Shown here one piece after another: positions 34,422 through 44,027 of a DNA stretch of 64,000 nt. The stretch is from Mangrovicella endophytica (lineage in GTDB: Bacteria; Pseudomonadota; Alphaproteobacteria; Rhizobiales; Rhizobiaceae), in NCBI RefSeq assembly GCF_002893625.1, contig NZ_PKMZ01000006.1, forward strand, positions 120,978-184,977. The letters run 5' to 3'. A program made the translations under genes and the position numbers. Position 1 is the first letter of the stretch; every line of letters begins with the position of its first letter. Under the pieces are notes generated by a model. It worked only from the letters and a program-made list of their open reading frames with translations, ran no database searches and was not told the DNA's origin.

Positions 34422-34823
34422 GTGCCGCATCCCCGCACCATCGCCGTTGAAGCCATTGCCGTCCTCGCCGGCGCCGTGATCGGCACGCTTCTTCTCGACA
34501 TCCTGAACTGGCTGTTCTTCGACGGGCCCTTTCTCGGCCTCGTGACGTCGCCAGGCCATCTCGTCGTCGCGCTGATCACCGTCGGCATCTATGCCTTCTA
34601 TTATCGTTCGCTGCCGCCGACGCCGGCCGCGCTTGCAGCCTTCTTCACTGGGGTGATCCTGCCGGCGGTGCTGCATCGCTACGCCTTTGATTCAGTGCTC
34701 GGCTGGGGCGGTCTGCTCTTCCTCTATGTGCTGTTCTCGCTCGCCTCCCTCTTCACCTACCGCTTCGTCCATGCCAATGGCTTTGTCCGTACGAGGATGA
34801 CGCCGGACGAGCCGACCCTCTGA
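34422..34823 (+). CDS. Small membrane protein of unknown function
   Basis: A 133-residue, strongly hydrophobic protein with about four membrane helices (IAVEAIAVLAGAVIGTLLLD, VVALITVGIYAFYYRSL, ALAAFFTGVILPAVLHRYAF, LLFLYVLFSLASLFTYRFVH). It starts with GTG 34422, six bases after a GGAG. I do not recognise a family. It lies between the BrnT/BrnA remnant and pheT, in a stretch that appears inserted into the otherwise adjacent pheS-pheT pair. Confidence 0.75.
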   Translation: MPHPRTIAVEAIAVLAGAVIGTLLLDILNWLFFDGPFLGLVTSPGHLVVALITVGIYAFYYRSLPPTPAALAAFFTGVILPAVLHRYAFDSVLGWGGLLFLYVLFSLASLFTYRFVHANGFVRTRMTPDEPTL

Positions 34824-34913
34824 ATCCATTTCGACAGGACGGCCCCTGGGCCTTGTGAGGACGCGCATGCCGCGCGGCTGCTCCCTGCGACGCTGACGAC
34901 AAGAAGACGAACC

Positions 34914-37328
34914 ATGAAGTTCACGCTCTCCTGGCTGAAGGATCATCTCGAGACTGAAGCGTCTCTCGCCGAGATCGTCGAGCGGCTGACCATGATCGGT
35001 CTTGAGGTCGAGGAGGTGGACGACAAGGCGGCGATGCAGCCCTTCCGCATCGCGCGGGTGCTGACAGCCGCGCGCCATCCCGATGCCGAGCGGCTGCAGG
35101 TGCTCACCGTCGATGCCGGTCCCGAGGTGAATGGCGGCCAGCCGCTGCAGGTTGTCTGCGGTGCGCCGAATGCGCGCGCCGGCCTGATCGGCGTTCTGGC
35201 GCTGCCTGGCACCTACGTGCCGGGGATCGACACGACCCTCGGCGTCGGCAAGATCCGAGGCATCGATTCAAACGGCATGATGTGTTCTGAGCGCGAGCTG
35301 CAGCTCTCCGAGGAGCATAACGGCATCATCGACCTGCCGGCCGATGCGCCGGTCGGCACCCGCTTTGCCGACTATGCCGATCTCGCCGATCCCGTCATCG
35401 ACATCAACCTGACGCCGAACCGGCCTGATGCAACGGGTGTTGCCGGCATCGCGCGCGATCTCGCCGCCTCCGGTCTCGGTCGGCTGAAGACGCCGCCGGT
35501 CGAGCGTATCGAGGGCGAGGGCGACTGCCCGACAGCCGTGCGCGTGGAAAGCGCCGTCTGCCGCGGCTTTGCGCTCCGGCTCGTGCGCGGCGTCAGGAAC
35601 GGCCCGTCGCCGGACTGGATGCAGCGCCGCCTGAAGGCCATCGGGCTCCGTCCGATCAATGCCCTGGTCGACATCACCAACTACCTGACCTTCGATCGCG
35701 GCCGCCCGCTGCACGTCTTCGATGCCGCCAAGGTCAAGGGCGACCTCGTGGTGCGCGACGCCGCCGAGGGCGAGGAAATCCTGGCGCTTGACGGGCGTAC
35801 CTATACGCTGTCGGCCGGCATGTGCGTCATCTCCGATGATGCCGGCGTCGAATCGATCGGCGGCATCATGGGCGGCGAGCACTCCGGCTGCGACGAGACG
35901 ACGACGGACGTCCTGATCGAATCGGCATTGTGGGAGCCGATCGCCATCGCCCGCACGGGGCGGGCGCTCGGGATCATCACCGATGCGCGCTACCGTTTCG
36001 AGCGCGGCGTCGACCCGGCCTTCGCCGAGCCGGGGCTCGACCTCGCCACCCGCCTCGTCCTCGACATCTGTGGCGGCACGCCGTCGCGCCGGATCGCGAC
36101 CGACTTCGCACCGGTCGAGGCGAAGGCCATTGCGCTGCCCTTCACCGAGGTGGAACGGCTGACCGGCCTTGCCGTCGAGGCCGACGAGCAGGTGGATCTC
36201 CTTACCCGTCTTGGCTTCGACGTCGAACGCCAGGGCGAGGGCGCGTTCGTGACCGCGCCGAGTTGGCGCCAGGACATCGAGGGCAAGGCTGACCTCGTCG
36301 AGGAGGTGATGCGCCTCAAAGGGGTCGACCGTATCGCGCCGGCCCCGCTCGCGCCCATTGGCGGCGTCAATGGCCGCATCCTGACCGTGCCGCAGATCCG
36401 CGATCGCGCCGCGCGCCGCGCGCTCGCCGCCCGCGGCATGGTGGAGGCGGTCACCTACACCTTCATCCCGGCTGCGCATGCGGCTCTCTTCGGCGGCGGA
36501 GACGAACGTCTGGCGCTCGAGAACCCCATTGCCGCCGATATGTCGGACATGCGGCCCTCGCTCCTGCCGGGCCTGATCGCCGCGGCGGGGCGCAACGCCG
36601 CCCGCGGCTATGGCGATGTCGCGCTGTTCGAGGTCGCGGCGATCTATGCCTCCGACGAGCCGGAAGGGCAGAAGCGTGTTGCCGGCGGCATCCGCCGCGG
36701 CACCGCTGTGGCAACCGGTTCCGGCCGCACCTGGGACGGCACGGCGCCGTCCGTCGGCGTCTATGACGCCAAGGCCGACGCGATCGCAGCGCTGGAGGCC
36801 GCTGGTGCGCCGGTCGAGCGGCTGATGATCGAAGCCCCTGCGAGCGAATGGTATCATCCGGGCCGCTCCGGCCGTATCAAGCTCGGGCCGAAGGTCGTGC
36901 TCGCCGAGTTCGGCGAGTTCCACCCCAAGGTTCTGAAGGCGCTCGGTGCGACCGGTGCGTTCTGTGGCTTCGAGGTCTTCCTCGACGCCATTCCTGAACC
37001 CAAGCGCAAAGCGACCCGTACCAAGCCGGTGCTGACGCTTTCGCCCTTCCAGCCGGTGCGGCGCGACTTCGCCTTCGTGGTGGGCTCGGATGTCGAGGCG
37101 CTGCGCATCGTTCGCGCCGCTGAAGGCGCCGACAAGAAGCTCGTCGGCGAGGTCCGGGTGTTCGACGTCTTCACCGGATCGGCGCTTGGCGAGGGTCGCA
37201 AGTCGGTTGCGATCGAGGTTACCCTGCTGCCGAGCGAGCGGACGCTGACGGACGAGGATCTGGAGGCGGTCTCAAAGAAGATCGTCGCGCAAGTCGAGAA
37301 GGCGACCGGCGCCACCCTGCGGGTCTGA
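34914..37328 (+). CDS. pheT: Phenylalanyl-tRNA synthetase beta subunit
   Basis: The 804-residue product has the expected domain order: an EMAP-type tRNA-binding domain (about 40-150, [20 protein letters not shown]), B3/4 editing domain ([20 protein letters not shown]), B5, a catalytic-like core, and a C-terminal FDX-ACB domain ([20 protein letters not shown]). It pairs with PheS as an alpha2-beta2 enzyme; the B3/4 domain hydrolyses mischarged Tyr-tRNA-Phe. It is well conserved throughout with no truncation. Confidence 0.96.
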   Translation: MKFTLSWLKDHLETEASLAEIVERLTMIGLEVEEVDDKAAMQPFRIARVLTAARHPDAERLQVLTVDAGPEVNGGQPLQVVCGAPNARAGLIGVLALPGTYVPGIDTTLGVGKIRGIDSNGMMCSERELQLSEEHNGIIDLPADAPVGTRFADYADLADPVIDINLTPNRPDATGVAGIARDLAASGLGRLKTPPVERIEGEGDCPTAVRVESAVCRGFALRLVRGVRNGPSPDWMQRRLKAIGLRPINALVDITNYLTFDRGRPLHVFDAAKVKGDLVVRDAAEGEEILALDGRTYTLSAGMCVISDDAGVESIGGIMGGEHSGCDETTTDVLIESALWEPIAIARTGRALGIITDARYRFERGVDPAFAEPGLDLATRLVLDICGGTPSRRIATDFAPVEAKAIALPFTEVERLTGLAVEADEQVDLLTRLGFDVERQGEGAFVTAPSWRQDIEGKADLVEEVMRLKGVDRIAPAPLAPIGGVNGRILTVPQIRDRAARRALAARGMVEAVTYTFIPAAHAALFGGGDERLALENPIAADMSDMRPSLLPGLIAAAGRNAARGYGDVALFEVAAIYASDEPEGQKRVAGGIRRGTAVATGSGRTWDGTAPSVGVYDAKADAIAALEAAGAPVERLMIEAPASEWYHPGRSGRIKLGPKVVLAEFGEFHPKVLKALGATGAFCGFEVFLDAIPEPKRKATRTKPVLTLSPFQPVRRDFAFVVGSDVEALRIVRAAEGADKKLVGEVRVFDVFTGSALGEGRKSVAIEVTLLPSERTLTDEDLEAVSKKIVAQVEKATGATLRV

Positions 37329-37493
37329 CGGCAAGCGGGCCGTTGCCGGCCTGCTACGGCGGGCCGGGCAATCGCAGGCTGCGGCTGACGAACCCTTTGC
37401 GCGTGTGAGTCGCTGCGGGTACAAACCGGAGCGACAGCGTGCCATTGCACGCTGATTCCATCGAAATTCGTGAATTTGAGAGAGCGACGGACC

Positions 37494-38222
37494 ATGAGGC
37501 CATCGAAGCGCCGTGCCGATGAGATGCGGCCGGTTTCCCTCGAGCGCGGCGTCTCGCGCCACGCGGAAGGCTCCTGCCTCGTCAAGTTCGGCGATACCCA
37601 CGTCCTGTGCCTGGCGAGCCTTGAGGAGAAGGTGCCGGGCTGGCTGCGCAACACCGGCAAGGGTTGGGTAACGGCCGAATACGGCATGCTGCCGCGCGCC
37701 ACCGGCGAGCGCATGCGCCGCGAGGCCGCCAGCGGCAAGCAGTCCGGCCGCACGCAGGAGATCCAGCGCCTGATCGGCCGCTCGCTGCGCGCCGTCGTGG
37801 ACCTCGGCGCTCTCGGCGAACGCCAGATCACCGTCGACTGCGACGTCATCCAGGCCGATGGCGGCACGCGCACCGCGGCGATCACCGGCGCCTTCGTGGC
37901 GCTGAACGACTGCCTCGCTTGGATGGAAGGGCGGGGCATGGTCAAGCGCGCCGCCGTCCTGAAGGACCATGTCGCCGCCATCTCCTGCGGCATCCATGCC
38001 GGTTCGCCGGTTCTGGACCTCGACTATATCGAGGACTCCGCCGCCGAAACCGACGCCAACTTCGTCATGACCGGCTCGGGCGGCATCGTCGAGATCCAGG
38101 GCACGGCGGAAGGAACGCCCTTCTCGCAGGACGAACTCCTCTCGCTTCTGTCGCTGGCGTCCAAGGGCATCGGCGAGCTGGTGGCCAAGCAGCGCGAGGT
38201 GATCGCCGGAGCGGCGACATGA
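37494..38222 (+). CDS. rph: Ribonuclease PH
   Basis: The 242-residue product contains the PDX-type phosphorolytic fold: [53 protein letters not shown] and [20 protein letters not shown]. It trims tRNA 3' ends using phosphate. ATG 37494 was chosen over TTG/ATG options upstream (37470) by the conserved MRPSKRRA start. It overlaps rdgB by four bases. In many rhizobia hrcA lies divergently next to rph; here hrcA-grpE is about 22 kb away. Confidence 0.95.
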   Translation: MRPSKRRADEMRPVSLERGVSRHAEGSCLVKFGDTHVLCLASLEEKVPGWLRNTGKGWVTAEYGMLPRATGERMRREAASGKQSGRTQEIQRLIGRSLRAVVDLGALGERQITVDCDVIQADGGTRTAAITGAFVALNDCLAWMEGRGMVKRAAVLKDHVAAISCGIHAGSPVLDLDYIEDSAAETDANFVMTGSGGIVEIQGTAEGTPFSQDELLSLLSLASKGIGELVAKQREVIAGAAT

Positions 38223-38863
38223 CGATGCTCGACCCGAAGGACGGCCCGCTTCTCGTCGCCAGCCACAACGAGGGCAAGATCTGGGAGATCCGCGAGCTGA
38301 TGGAGCCGTTCGGCTTCACCGTCACCTCGGCGGCCGAGAAGGGACTGCCGGAGCCCGAGGAGACCGGCGACAGTTTTGAGGCCAATGCCCGGCTGAAGGC
38401 GCTGGCCGCCATGGAGGCGACCGGCCTTGCCTCGCTGTCGGACGACTCCGGCATCTGCATCGAGGCGCTCGGCGGCGACCCCGGCATCTACTCCGCCCGC
38501 TGGGCCGGCGAGGCGCGGGACTTCGTCATGGCGATGCGCAATGTCGAGGAGAAGCTGCAGGCCGCTGGCGCGACGACGCCGGACAAGCGACGCGCGACCT
38601 TCGTCGCCGTGTTGTGCCTGGCGGTTCCCGGTGAGGAGCCGCGCGAGTTCCGCGGTGAGATTGGCGGCGAGATCGTCTGGCCGCCGCGCGGCACGCTCGG
38701 TTTCGGCTATGATCCGATTTTTCTGCCGGACGGGCTGGATCGCACCTTCGGCGAGATGATGTCGCTGGAGAAGCACGCCTGGAAGCCGGGCCAGCCGGAC
38801 GCACTGTCGCATCGCGCCCGCGCCTTCAAGCTCTTTGCCGAGGAGGTGCTCGGCGTTCGATGA
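38219..38863 (+). CDS. rdgB: dITP/XTP pyrophosphatase (RdgB/HAM1)
   Basis: A 214-residue Ham1 family protein: [20 protein letters not shown] at the N-terminus, [40 protein letters not shown] and [15 protein letters not shown]. It removes deaminated purine nucleotides from the dNTP pool. It overlaps both rph (ATGA) and hemW (ATGA) by four bases, so the three are translationally coupled, an order conserved in Hyphomicrobiales. Confidence 0.95.
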   Translation: MTMLDPKDGPLLVASHNEGKIWEIRELMEPFGFTVTSAAEKGLPEPEETGDSFEANARLKALAAMEATGLASLSDDSGICIEALGGDPGIYSARWAGEARDFVMAMRNVEEKLQAAGATTPDKRRATFVAVLCLAVPGEEPREFRGEIGGEIVWPPRGTLGFGYDPIFLPDGLDRTFGEMMSLEKHAWKPGQPDALSHRARAFKLFAEEVLGVR

Positions 38864-40056
38864 CGATCCACCCGACGCCGGCCGCCGGCCTTCTGGCGTT
38901 TCCGCCGGTTCCCCGTGATCCCGGTTTCGGCGTCTATGTGCATTGGCCCTTCTGCGCGGCCAAGTGCCCTTACTGCGACTTCAACAGCCATGTCCGGCAT
39001 CAGCCGGTCGACCAGGTGCGCTACGCCGCCGCCTTCGGCCGCGAACTCGCCGAGATGGCGCGGCGCTCGCGGGGGCAGACGGTGACCTCGATCTTCCTCG
39101 GCGGCGGCACGCCCTCGCTGATGGATCCCGCTACGGTCGGCGCCATTCTCGATGCCATCGCCGCGAACTGGACGGTTGCGCCGGGTGCCGAGGTGACGCT
39201 GGAGGCCAATCCGACCAGCGTCGAGGCGGATCGCTTCCGTGGCTATCGGGCGGCCGGCGTCAACCGCGTCTCGCTTGGCGTCCAGGCGCTGAACGATCGG
39301 GATCTGAAGGCGCTCGGCCGGATGCACGATGTCGGCCAGGCGCTCAGCGCCATCAGGCTTGCCCGCGAGATCTTCCCGCGCCTCTCTTTCGACCTCATCT
39401 ATGCGCGTTCAGGTCAGACGGTCGCGGACTGGGAAGCCGAGCTGACCCAGGCGATCGACCTTGCGGCCGACCACCTGTCGCTCTACCAGCTGACCATCGA
39501 GGAAGGGACGCCCTTCTACGCGCTGCATCGCGCCGGACGCCTCGTCGTGCCGGACGGCGACCTCTCCGCTGAGCTCTACGAGGCGACGCAGAGCCTGACC
39601 GCCACTCGCGGTTTGCCGGCTTACGAGATCTCAAACCACGCGGTACCGGGCGCCGAGTCGCGCCACAACCTGACCTATTGGCGCTACGGTCTCTATGCCG
39701 GCGTCGGCCCGGGCGCCCACGGCCGTCTGATGGGCGAGGACGGTCGCCACGCCATCGCCAACGAGCGCCATCCCGAGACCTGGCTGCGGATGGTCGAAGA
39801 TTGGGAGACCGGCATCGCCTCGGACGAGCTGCTCAGTCCCGCGGAAGAGGCCGACGAGCTCTTGCTGATGGGATTGCGCCTTGCCGAAGGCATCGATCTC
39901 AAGCGCTGGCGCCGGCTCACCGGCCGCGACATTGATCCGGTTCGCGAATCGGACCTGACGCAGCACGGCATGGTGCAGCGGCTGGGGCCGGACCGCATTC
40001 GCGCAACGCCGGCCGGGATGCTGGTGCTGGACGCCGTCGTCGCCGACCTTGCCTGA
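38860..40056 (+). CDS. hemW: HemW-like radical SAM protein
   Basis: The 398-residue product carries the radical SAM triad C32-x3-C36-x2-C39 ([14 protein letters not shown]), [12 protein letters not shown] and [18 protein letters not shown]. HemW proteins are haem chaperones, once annotated as oxygen-independent coproporphyrinogen oxidases, but they lack the fourth, CxxxCxxCxC cysteine pattern of true HemN; here the fourth position is Asp-Phe. The C-terminal HemN_C domain is present. Coupled to rdgB. Confidence 0.93.
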   Translation: MTIHPTPAAGLLAFPPVPRDPGFGVYVHWPFCAAKCPYCDFNSHVRHQPVDQVRYAAAFGRELAEMARRSRGQTVTSIFLGGGTPSLMDPATVGAILDAIAANWTVAPGAEVTLEANPTSVEADRFRGYRAAGVNRVSLGVQALNDRDLKALGRMHDVGQALSAIRLAREIFPRLSFDLIYARSGQTVADWEAELTQAIDLAADHLSLYQLTIEEGTPFYALHRAGRLVVPDGDLSAELYEATQSLTATRGLPAYEISNHAVPGAESRHNLTYWRYGLYAGVGPGAHGRLMGEDGRHAIANERHPETWLRMVEDWETGIASDELLSPAEEADELLLMGLRLAEGIDLKRWRRLTGRDIDPVRESDLTQHGMVQRLGPDRIRATPAGMLVLDAVVADLA

Positions 40057-40089
40057 GGTGGCGCAACCGCAGCAGGGAGGCCGGCTGGC

Positions 40090-40413
40090 ATGACGATCCT
40101 CGTCTACATCGCTGCCGCGCTCGCCGAGATCGGCGGTTGCTTTGCCGTCTGGGCGGTGCTGCGGCTCGGCCGCTCGCCATGGCTGCTTCTGCCCGGCCTC
40201 CTCAGCCTTGCCATCTTTGCCTGGCTGTTGACGCTGGCGCAGTCGGACTATGCTGGACGCGCCTATGCGGCCTATGGCGGCATCTACATCCTTGCCTGGA
40301 TCCTGTGGCTCTGGATCATGGAGAGCGGCCGGCCGGATCGCTGGGACCTTGCGGGCATGCTGATCTGCCTGATGGGCGCTGCCGTGATCCTGTGGGGGCC
40401 CCGCACGGCATGA
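40090..40413 (+). CDS. YnfA family membrane protein
   Basis: A 107-residue protein with four membrane helices and the family signature: [20 protein letters not shown] at the start, [19 protein letters not shown] in the middle and [20 protein letters not shown] at the end. YnfA proteins resemble SMR-type multidrug exporters in size and have been linked to efflux in some enterobacteria. It sits between hemW and rsmI on the same strand. Confidence 0.92.
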   Translation: MTILVYIAAALAEIGGCFAVWAVLRLGRSPWLLLPGLLSLAIFAWLLTLAQSDYAGRAYAAYGGIYILAWILWLWIMESGRPDRWDLAGMLICLMGAAVILWGPRTA

Positions 40414-40450
40414 TGCAGGACCGGCTGTCGACACGAGCGAAGGACGCGGC

Positions 40451-41380
40451 ATGACGGCCGAGGCGGACGGTGAGGCAAGCGGCACCGAGGGCAAGGCCGG
40501 CCGCTACCGGATCGGCGATGCCGCCTACACCGCCCTGCGGCCGGAGCCCGGCCTCTATCTCGTGGCGACGCCGATTGGCAATCTCTCCGATATGACAGTG
40601 CGGGCGCTGCAGGTGATCGCCGGCGCCGACAGGCTTGCCTGCGAGGATACGCGGGTGACGGCCAAGCTTCTGTCCCGCTACGGGATCGAGCGGCGCATGC
40701 TGGCCTATCACGAGCACAATGCCGCCGAGGCAGGGCCCGCGCTGATCGCCGACCTCGAAGCCGGTCTCTCCGTCGCGTTGGTGTCTGACGCCGGGACGCC
40801 GCTCGTTTCGGACCCCGGCTACCGCCTAGTGGGCGAGGCGATCGAGCGCGGCATCGCGGTCATTCCGGTACCGGGCGCATCCGCCGCTCTTGCGGCGCTG
40901 CTCGCCTCCGGCCTGCCGTCCGATGCCTTCTTCTTCGCCGGCTTCCCGCCGCAGAAGCAGGGTGCCCGACGATCGCGGCTGGCAGAGCTCGCCCGTATTC
41001 CTGGCACGCTGATCTTCTTCGAGGCGCCACACCGCATCGCGGAAAGCCTCGCCGACATGGCCGCGGCCTATGGTGCTGAGCGACCGGCGGCTGTCTGCCG
41101 CGAACTGACCAAGGCCTATGAGACGACCTATCGCGGCACGCTGGCGTCGCTGGCGGCGGATTTCGCGGCGATGGAGCGGGTGCGCGGCGAGATCGTCGTC
41201 TGCGTCGCCCCGCCGCCGGTAGAGGTCGCAGCGGCCAGTGCGGCGGATGCCGACACGATCCTGACGGGTCTGCTTGCCGAGATGAAGCCGGCCCATGCGG
41301 CGCAGGAAGCGGCGCGACTCACCGGCCTGTCGCGGCGTGATCTCTACCAGCGGGCCCTGGCGCTGAAGGCGGAACGATGA
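40451..41380 (+). CDS. rsmI: 16S rRNA (cytidine-1402-2'-O)-methyltransferase
   Basis: A 309-residue SAM-dependent methyltransferase of the tetrapyrrole-methylase fold. [50 protein letters not shown] and [16 protein letters not shown] are the family signatures. With RsmH it modifies C1402 in the ribosomal P site. There is a ~35-residue N-terminal extension before the core. It overlaps yraN by four bases, as in most proteobacteria. Confidence 0.94.
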   Translation: MTAEADGEASGTEGKAGRYRIGDAAYTALRPEPGLYLVATPIGNLSDMTVRALQVIAGADRLACEDTRVTAKLLSRYGIERRMLAYHEHNAAEAGPALIADLEAGLSVALVSDAGTPLVSDPGYRLVGEAIERGIAVIPVPGASAALAALLASGLPSDAFFFAGFPPQKQGARRSRLAELARIPGTLIFFEAPHRIAESLADMAAAYGAERPAAVCRELTKAYETTYRGTLASLAADFAAMERVRGEIVVCVAPPPVEVAAASAADADTILTGLLAEMKPAHAAQEAARLTGLSRRDLYQRALALKAER

Positions 41381-41808
41381 GAAGCACGTCGGCTCGAGGC
41401 GGGCAGGGAATGCCGCTGTCGGCCGGCGACGAGCGGGAGAAGCGGCGGCGCGGCTTCAGGCGCGGCCATCGCGGCGAGTGGCTCGCCGCCTGGGCGCTCC
41501 GCCTGAAGGGCTTCCGCATCCTCGAGACGCGCTATCGGACCCGCCTCGGTGAGATCGATCTGATCGCACGGCGAGGTGATCTCGTCGCCATCGTCGAGGT
41601 CAAGGCGCGAACGAGCGTCGTCGCGGCGATGGATGCGGTTGGTCCGGCGGCACAGCGCCGCATCGAAGCGGCGACCGATCTATGGCTTGCGCGCCAGCGC
41701 GATCATGCCCGGCTGTCGATCCGATTCGACCTCGTTGCGGTGCTGCCGCGTCGCTGGCCGGTGCATGTTCAGGGTGCCTGGCGAAGCCGCAATCTCGATC
41801 CTATCTGA
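41377..41808 (+). CDS. YraN/UPF0102 nuclease-fold protein
   Basis: A 143-residue protein of the UPF0102 family with a restriction-endonuclease-like core: [20 protein letters not shown], then [20 protein letters not shown] and VKARTS, which contain the E-x-D...ExK metal-site residues. The function is not established. Translation is coupled to rsmI. A second in-frame ATG (41410) is possible, giving a shorter N-terminus. Confidence 0.92.
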   Translation: MRSTSARGGQGMPLSAGDEREKRRRGFRRGHRGEWLAAWALRLKGFRILETRYRTRLGEIDLIARRGDLVAIVEVKARTSVVAAMDAVGPAAQRRIEAATDLWLARQRDHARLSIRFDLVAVLPRRWPVHVQGAWRSRNLDPI

Positions 41809-42045
41809 TGGCTTAGCGACGACCAGCAGCCCTGCAACGCGACATCGCGATCGCCGGGGGTGCTTCCCAATGCTACGGCAGCGGTGTTAGAAGCCCGCCC
41901 GCAGCAGCAGAGGTCTTCGCAACTCTTTGGCGGCCGGTCCATTCACTATCGCATCCGCAAGAAGCGGGCGCGTGATCATCCCGGGTATCGGCCGGAACCT
42001 GAACGGTCAGCCTGCGACGTCCGGGCTCGCAGCACGAAAGAACCC

Positions 42046-42090
42046 ATGACCATCTTTAAGGATGCCGGAGGCACCATTGGCTGCTGTTGA
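42046..42090 (+). CDS. Possible 14-codon leader peptide overlapping the kup start
   Basis: ATG 42046 opens a frame of 14 codons (MTIFKDAGGTIGCC) ending at TGA 42088-42090. It overlaps the kup start region in another phase and contains the GGAGG that would serve kup. Translation of it could couple to, or mask, kup initiation. I have no evidence beyond layout that it is translated. Confidence 0.25.
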   Translation: MTIFKDAGGTIGCC

Positions 42091-43969
42091 AGGCCGTCTC
42101 CAAGCCGAGCCCGCGCACGCGCCGGCCAGCTTTTGGGGCCTGCTCCTCGGCTCTATCGGTGTCGTTTATGGCGACATCGGGACGAGCCCGCTCTATGCGC
42201 TGCGCGAAGCGCTGCATCACGCCGCAGGTGACGGGCTGACCGATTCCGAGGTCATCGGCGTCGTATCGCTGCTCCTGTGGACGCTGACCCTCATTGTGAC
42301 ACTGAAATATGTCGTCCTGATCCTTCAGGCCGACAACAATGGCGAGGGCGGTACGCTGTCGCTGCTGGCGCTGGCACAGAAGGTGCTCGGCCGCCGCGGC
42401 TTCCTGCTCGGCATCGGCGTCGTCGGCGCCTCGCTCTTCTACGGCGACGCGGTGATCACGCCGGCGATCTCGGTTCTGTCGGCGGTCGAGGGCCTGAAGC
42501 TCGCCGTGCCCTCGCTCAGCCACTGGGTCCTGCCGATCACCAGCGTCATCCTGGTGGCGCTCTTTGCCGTGCAGAGCCGCGGCACCGGGCGCATCGGCAA
42601 GTTCTTCGGGCCGATCACGCTGGTCTGGTTCACGGTGATGGCCGGGCTCGGGCTCATGCATATCGGCGATCAGCCGGACATCCTCTATGCCATCGATCCC
42701 GGCTATGCGATCGGCTTCATCTACCGCCACGGCTTCGTCGCGCTGGTGGTGCTCGGTTCGGTGTTCCTCGCCGTCACCGGCGCCGAGGCGCTCTATGCCG
42801 ACATGGGCCATTTCGGCCGCTTCCCGATCCGCGTCGCCTGGGGCACCATCGTCTTTCCGGCCCTGGCGCTGAACTATCTCGGGCAGGGCGCACTGATCCT
42901 CTCCTCGCCCCAGGCGCTGGAGAATCCGTTCTTCCTCCTCGCGCCGGACTGGGCGCTGCTCCCGCTGGTGATCCTGGCAACCGTCGCCACCATCATCGCC
43001 AGCCAGGCGGTGATCACCGGCGCCTTCTCCGTTACTCGGCAGGCGATCCAGCTCGGCCTGATCCCGCGCCTGGAGATCCGCCACACCTCCGAGGAGCTGT
43101 TCGGGCAGATCTACATCCCGCGCGCCAACCTCTTCCTGTTCCTTGGCGTCATCATCCTCGTCTGGACCTTTCAGACCTCGGGTGCGCTCGCCAATGCCTA
43201 CGGCATCGCCGTCACCGGCGACATGGTGGTGACCTCCACCATCGCCTTCCTGGTCTTCTGGAAGTGCTGGCGCTGGTCCATCTGGCTGACGACGGCGGTG
43301 ATCCTGCCGCTGATCCTCCTGGAACTCGTCTTCCTCGGCTCCAATCTTCTGAAGCTGTTCGACGGCGGCTACGTTCCTCTTGGCCTCGCCGCGGCGCTGA
43401 CCGTTCTGATGTGGACCTGGATCCGTGGCACCGCGATCGTCTATGCCAAGGCGCGGCGCGACAGCGTCGCCCTCGACGACCTCGCCCGCATGCTGACGCG
43501 CTCGCATCCGCTGGAGGCGCGGGGCACGGCCGTGTTCCTAACCTCGGACGCCACCGTCGCGCCGAGCTGCCTCCTCCACAACCTGAAGCACAACGGCGTG
43601 CTGCACGAGCAGAACCTGATCCTGACGATCAACTACGCCAACACGCCGCGCGTTTCGGAGGAGGAGCGCGTCAAGGTGGAGCCGCTGGTCGATTCCTTCC
43701 AACGCGTATCGCTGACCTTCGGCTACATGGAGGAGCCGAACGTGCCGAAGGCACTGGCGGCGGCCAAGAAGAAGGGCCTGAAGTTCGAGATCATGTCGAC
43801 CTCGTTCTTCCTCTCGCGGCGGAGCCTGCGGCGCTCGCCGCATGCCGGCATGCCGCTCTGGCAGGACGATCTGTATATCCTGATGGCGCAGTCGGCCGCG
43901 GATGCCTCGAGCTTCTACCGCCTGCCGACCAACCGCGTCGTCGAGATGGGTCAGCAGTTCACCGTCTGA
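42077..43969 (+). CDS. kup: Kup-type low-affinity potassium uptake protein
   Basis: A roughly 630-residue K+/H+ symporter. The N-terminal GVVYGDIGTSPLYALREALH is diagnostic, followed by twelve membrane helices and a C-terminal cytoplasmic domain ending in RLPTNRVVEMGQQF. TTG 42077 is preferred because GGAGG (42067-42071) sits five bases upstream; ATG 42062 has its AAGG immediately adjacent, too close for efficient use, and would add five residues. It is convergent with the SLC13-type carrier. Confidence 0.92.
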   Translation: MAAVEGRLQAEPAHAPASFWGLLLGSIGVVYGDIGTSPLYALREALHHAAGDGLTDSEVIGVVSLLLWTLTLIVTLKYVVLILQADNNGEGGTLSLLALAQKVLGRRGFLLGIGVVGASLFYGDAVITPAISVLSAVEGLKLAVPSLSHWVLPITSVILVALFAVQSRGTGRIGKFFGPITLVWFTVMAGLGLMHIGDQPDILYAIDPGYAIGFIYRHGFVALVVLGSVFLAVTGAEALYADMGHFGRFPIRVAWGTIVFPALALNYLGQGALILSSPQALENPFFLLAPDWALLPLVILATVATIIASQAVITGAFSVTRQAIQLGLIPRLEIRHTSEELFGQIYIPRANLFLFLGVIILVWTFQTSGALANAYGIAVTGDMVVTSTIAFLVFWKCWRWSIWLTTAVILPLILLELVFLGSNLLKLFDGGYVPLGLAAALTVLMWTWIRGTAIVYAKARRDSVALDDLARMLTRSHPLEARGTAVFLTSDATVAPSCLLHNLKHNGVLHEQNLILTINYANTPRVSEEERVKVEPLVDSFQRVSLTFGYMEEPNVPKALAAAKKKGLKFEIMSTSFFLSRRSLRRSPHAGMPLWQDDLYILMAQSAADASSFYRLPTNRVVEMGQQFTV

Positions 43970-43992
43970 GCCGGACTGTTGCGCATCGGTGA

Positions 43993-44016
43993 GGCGGCTC
44001 CCTTCGGGCAGCCGCC
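43993..44016. terminator. Hairpin between convergent kup and SLC13 genes
   Basis: GGCGGCT (43993-43999) pairs with AGCCGCC (44010-44016), with an inner CCC-TTC-GGG extension that makes a long nearly continuous stem. It occupies most of the 58-base gap between two convergent stop codons. It lacks a U-run on either side but is well placed as a shared transcription barrier. Confidence 0.55.
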
Positions 44017-44027
44017 GTCGGTCGCTG

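Noticed and set aside
42277..43992. 571-residue open frame inside kup in another phase
   Set aside because: Arg/Gly/Pro-rich composition with no family motif; Kup occupies the same bases with clear membrane helices.
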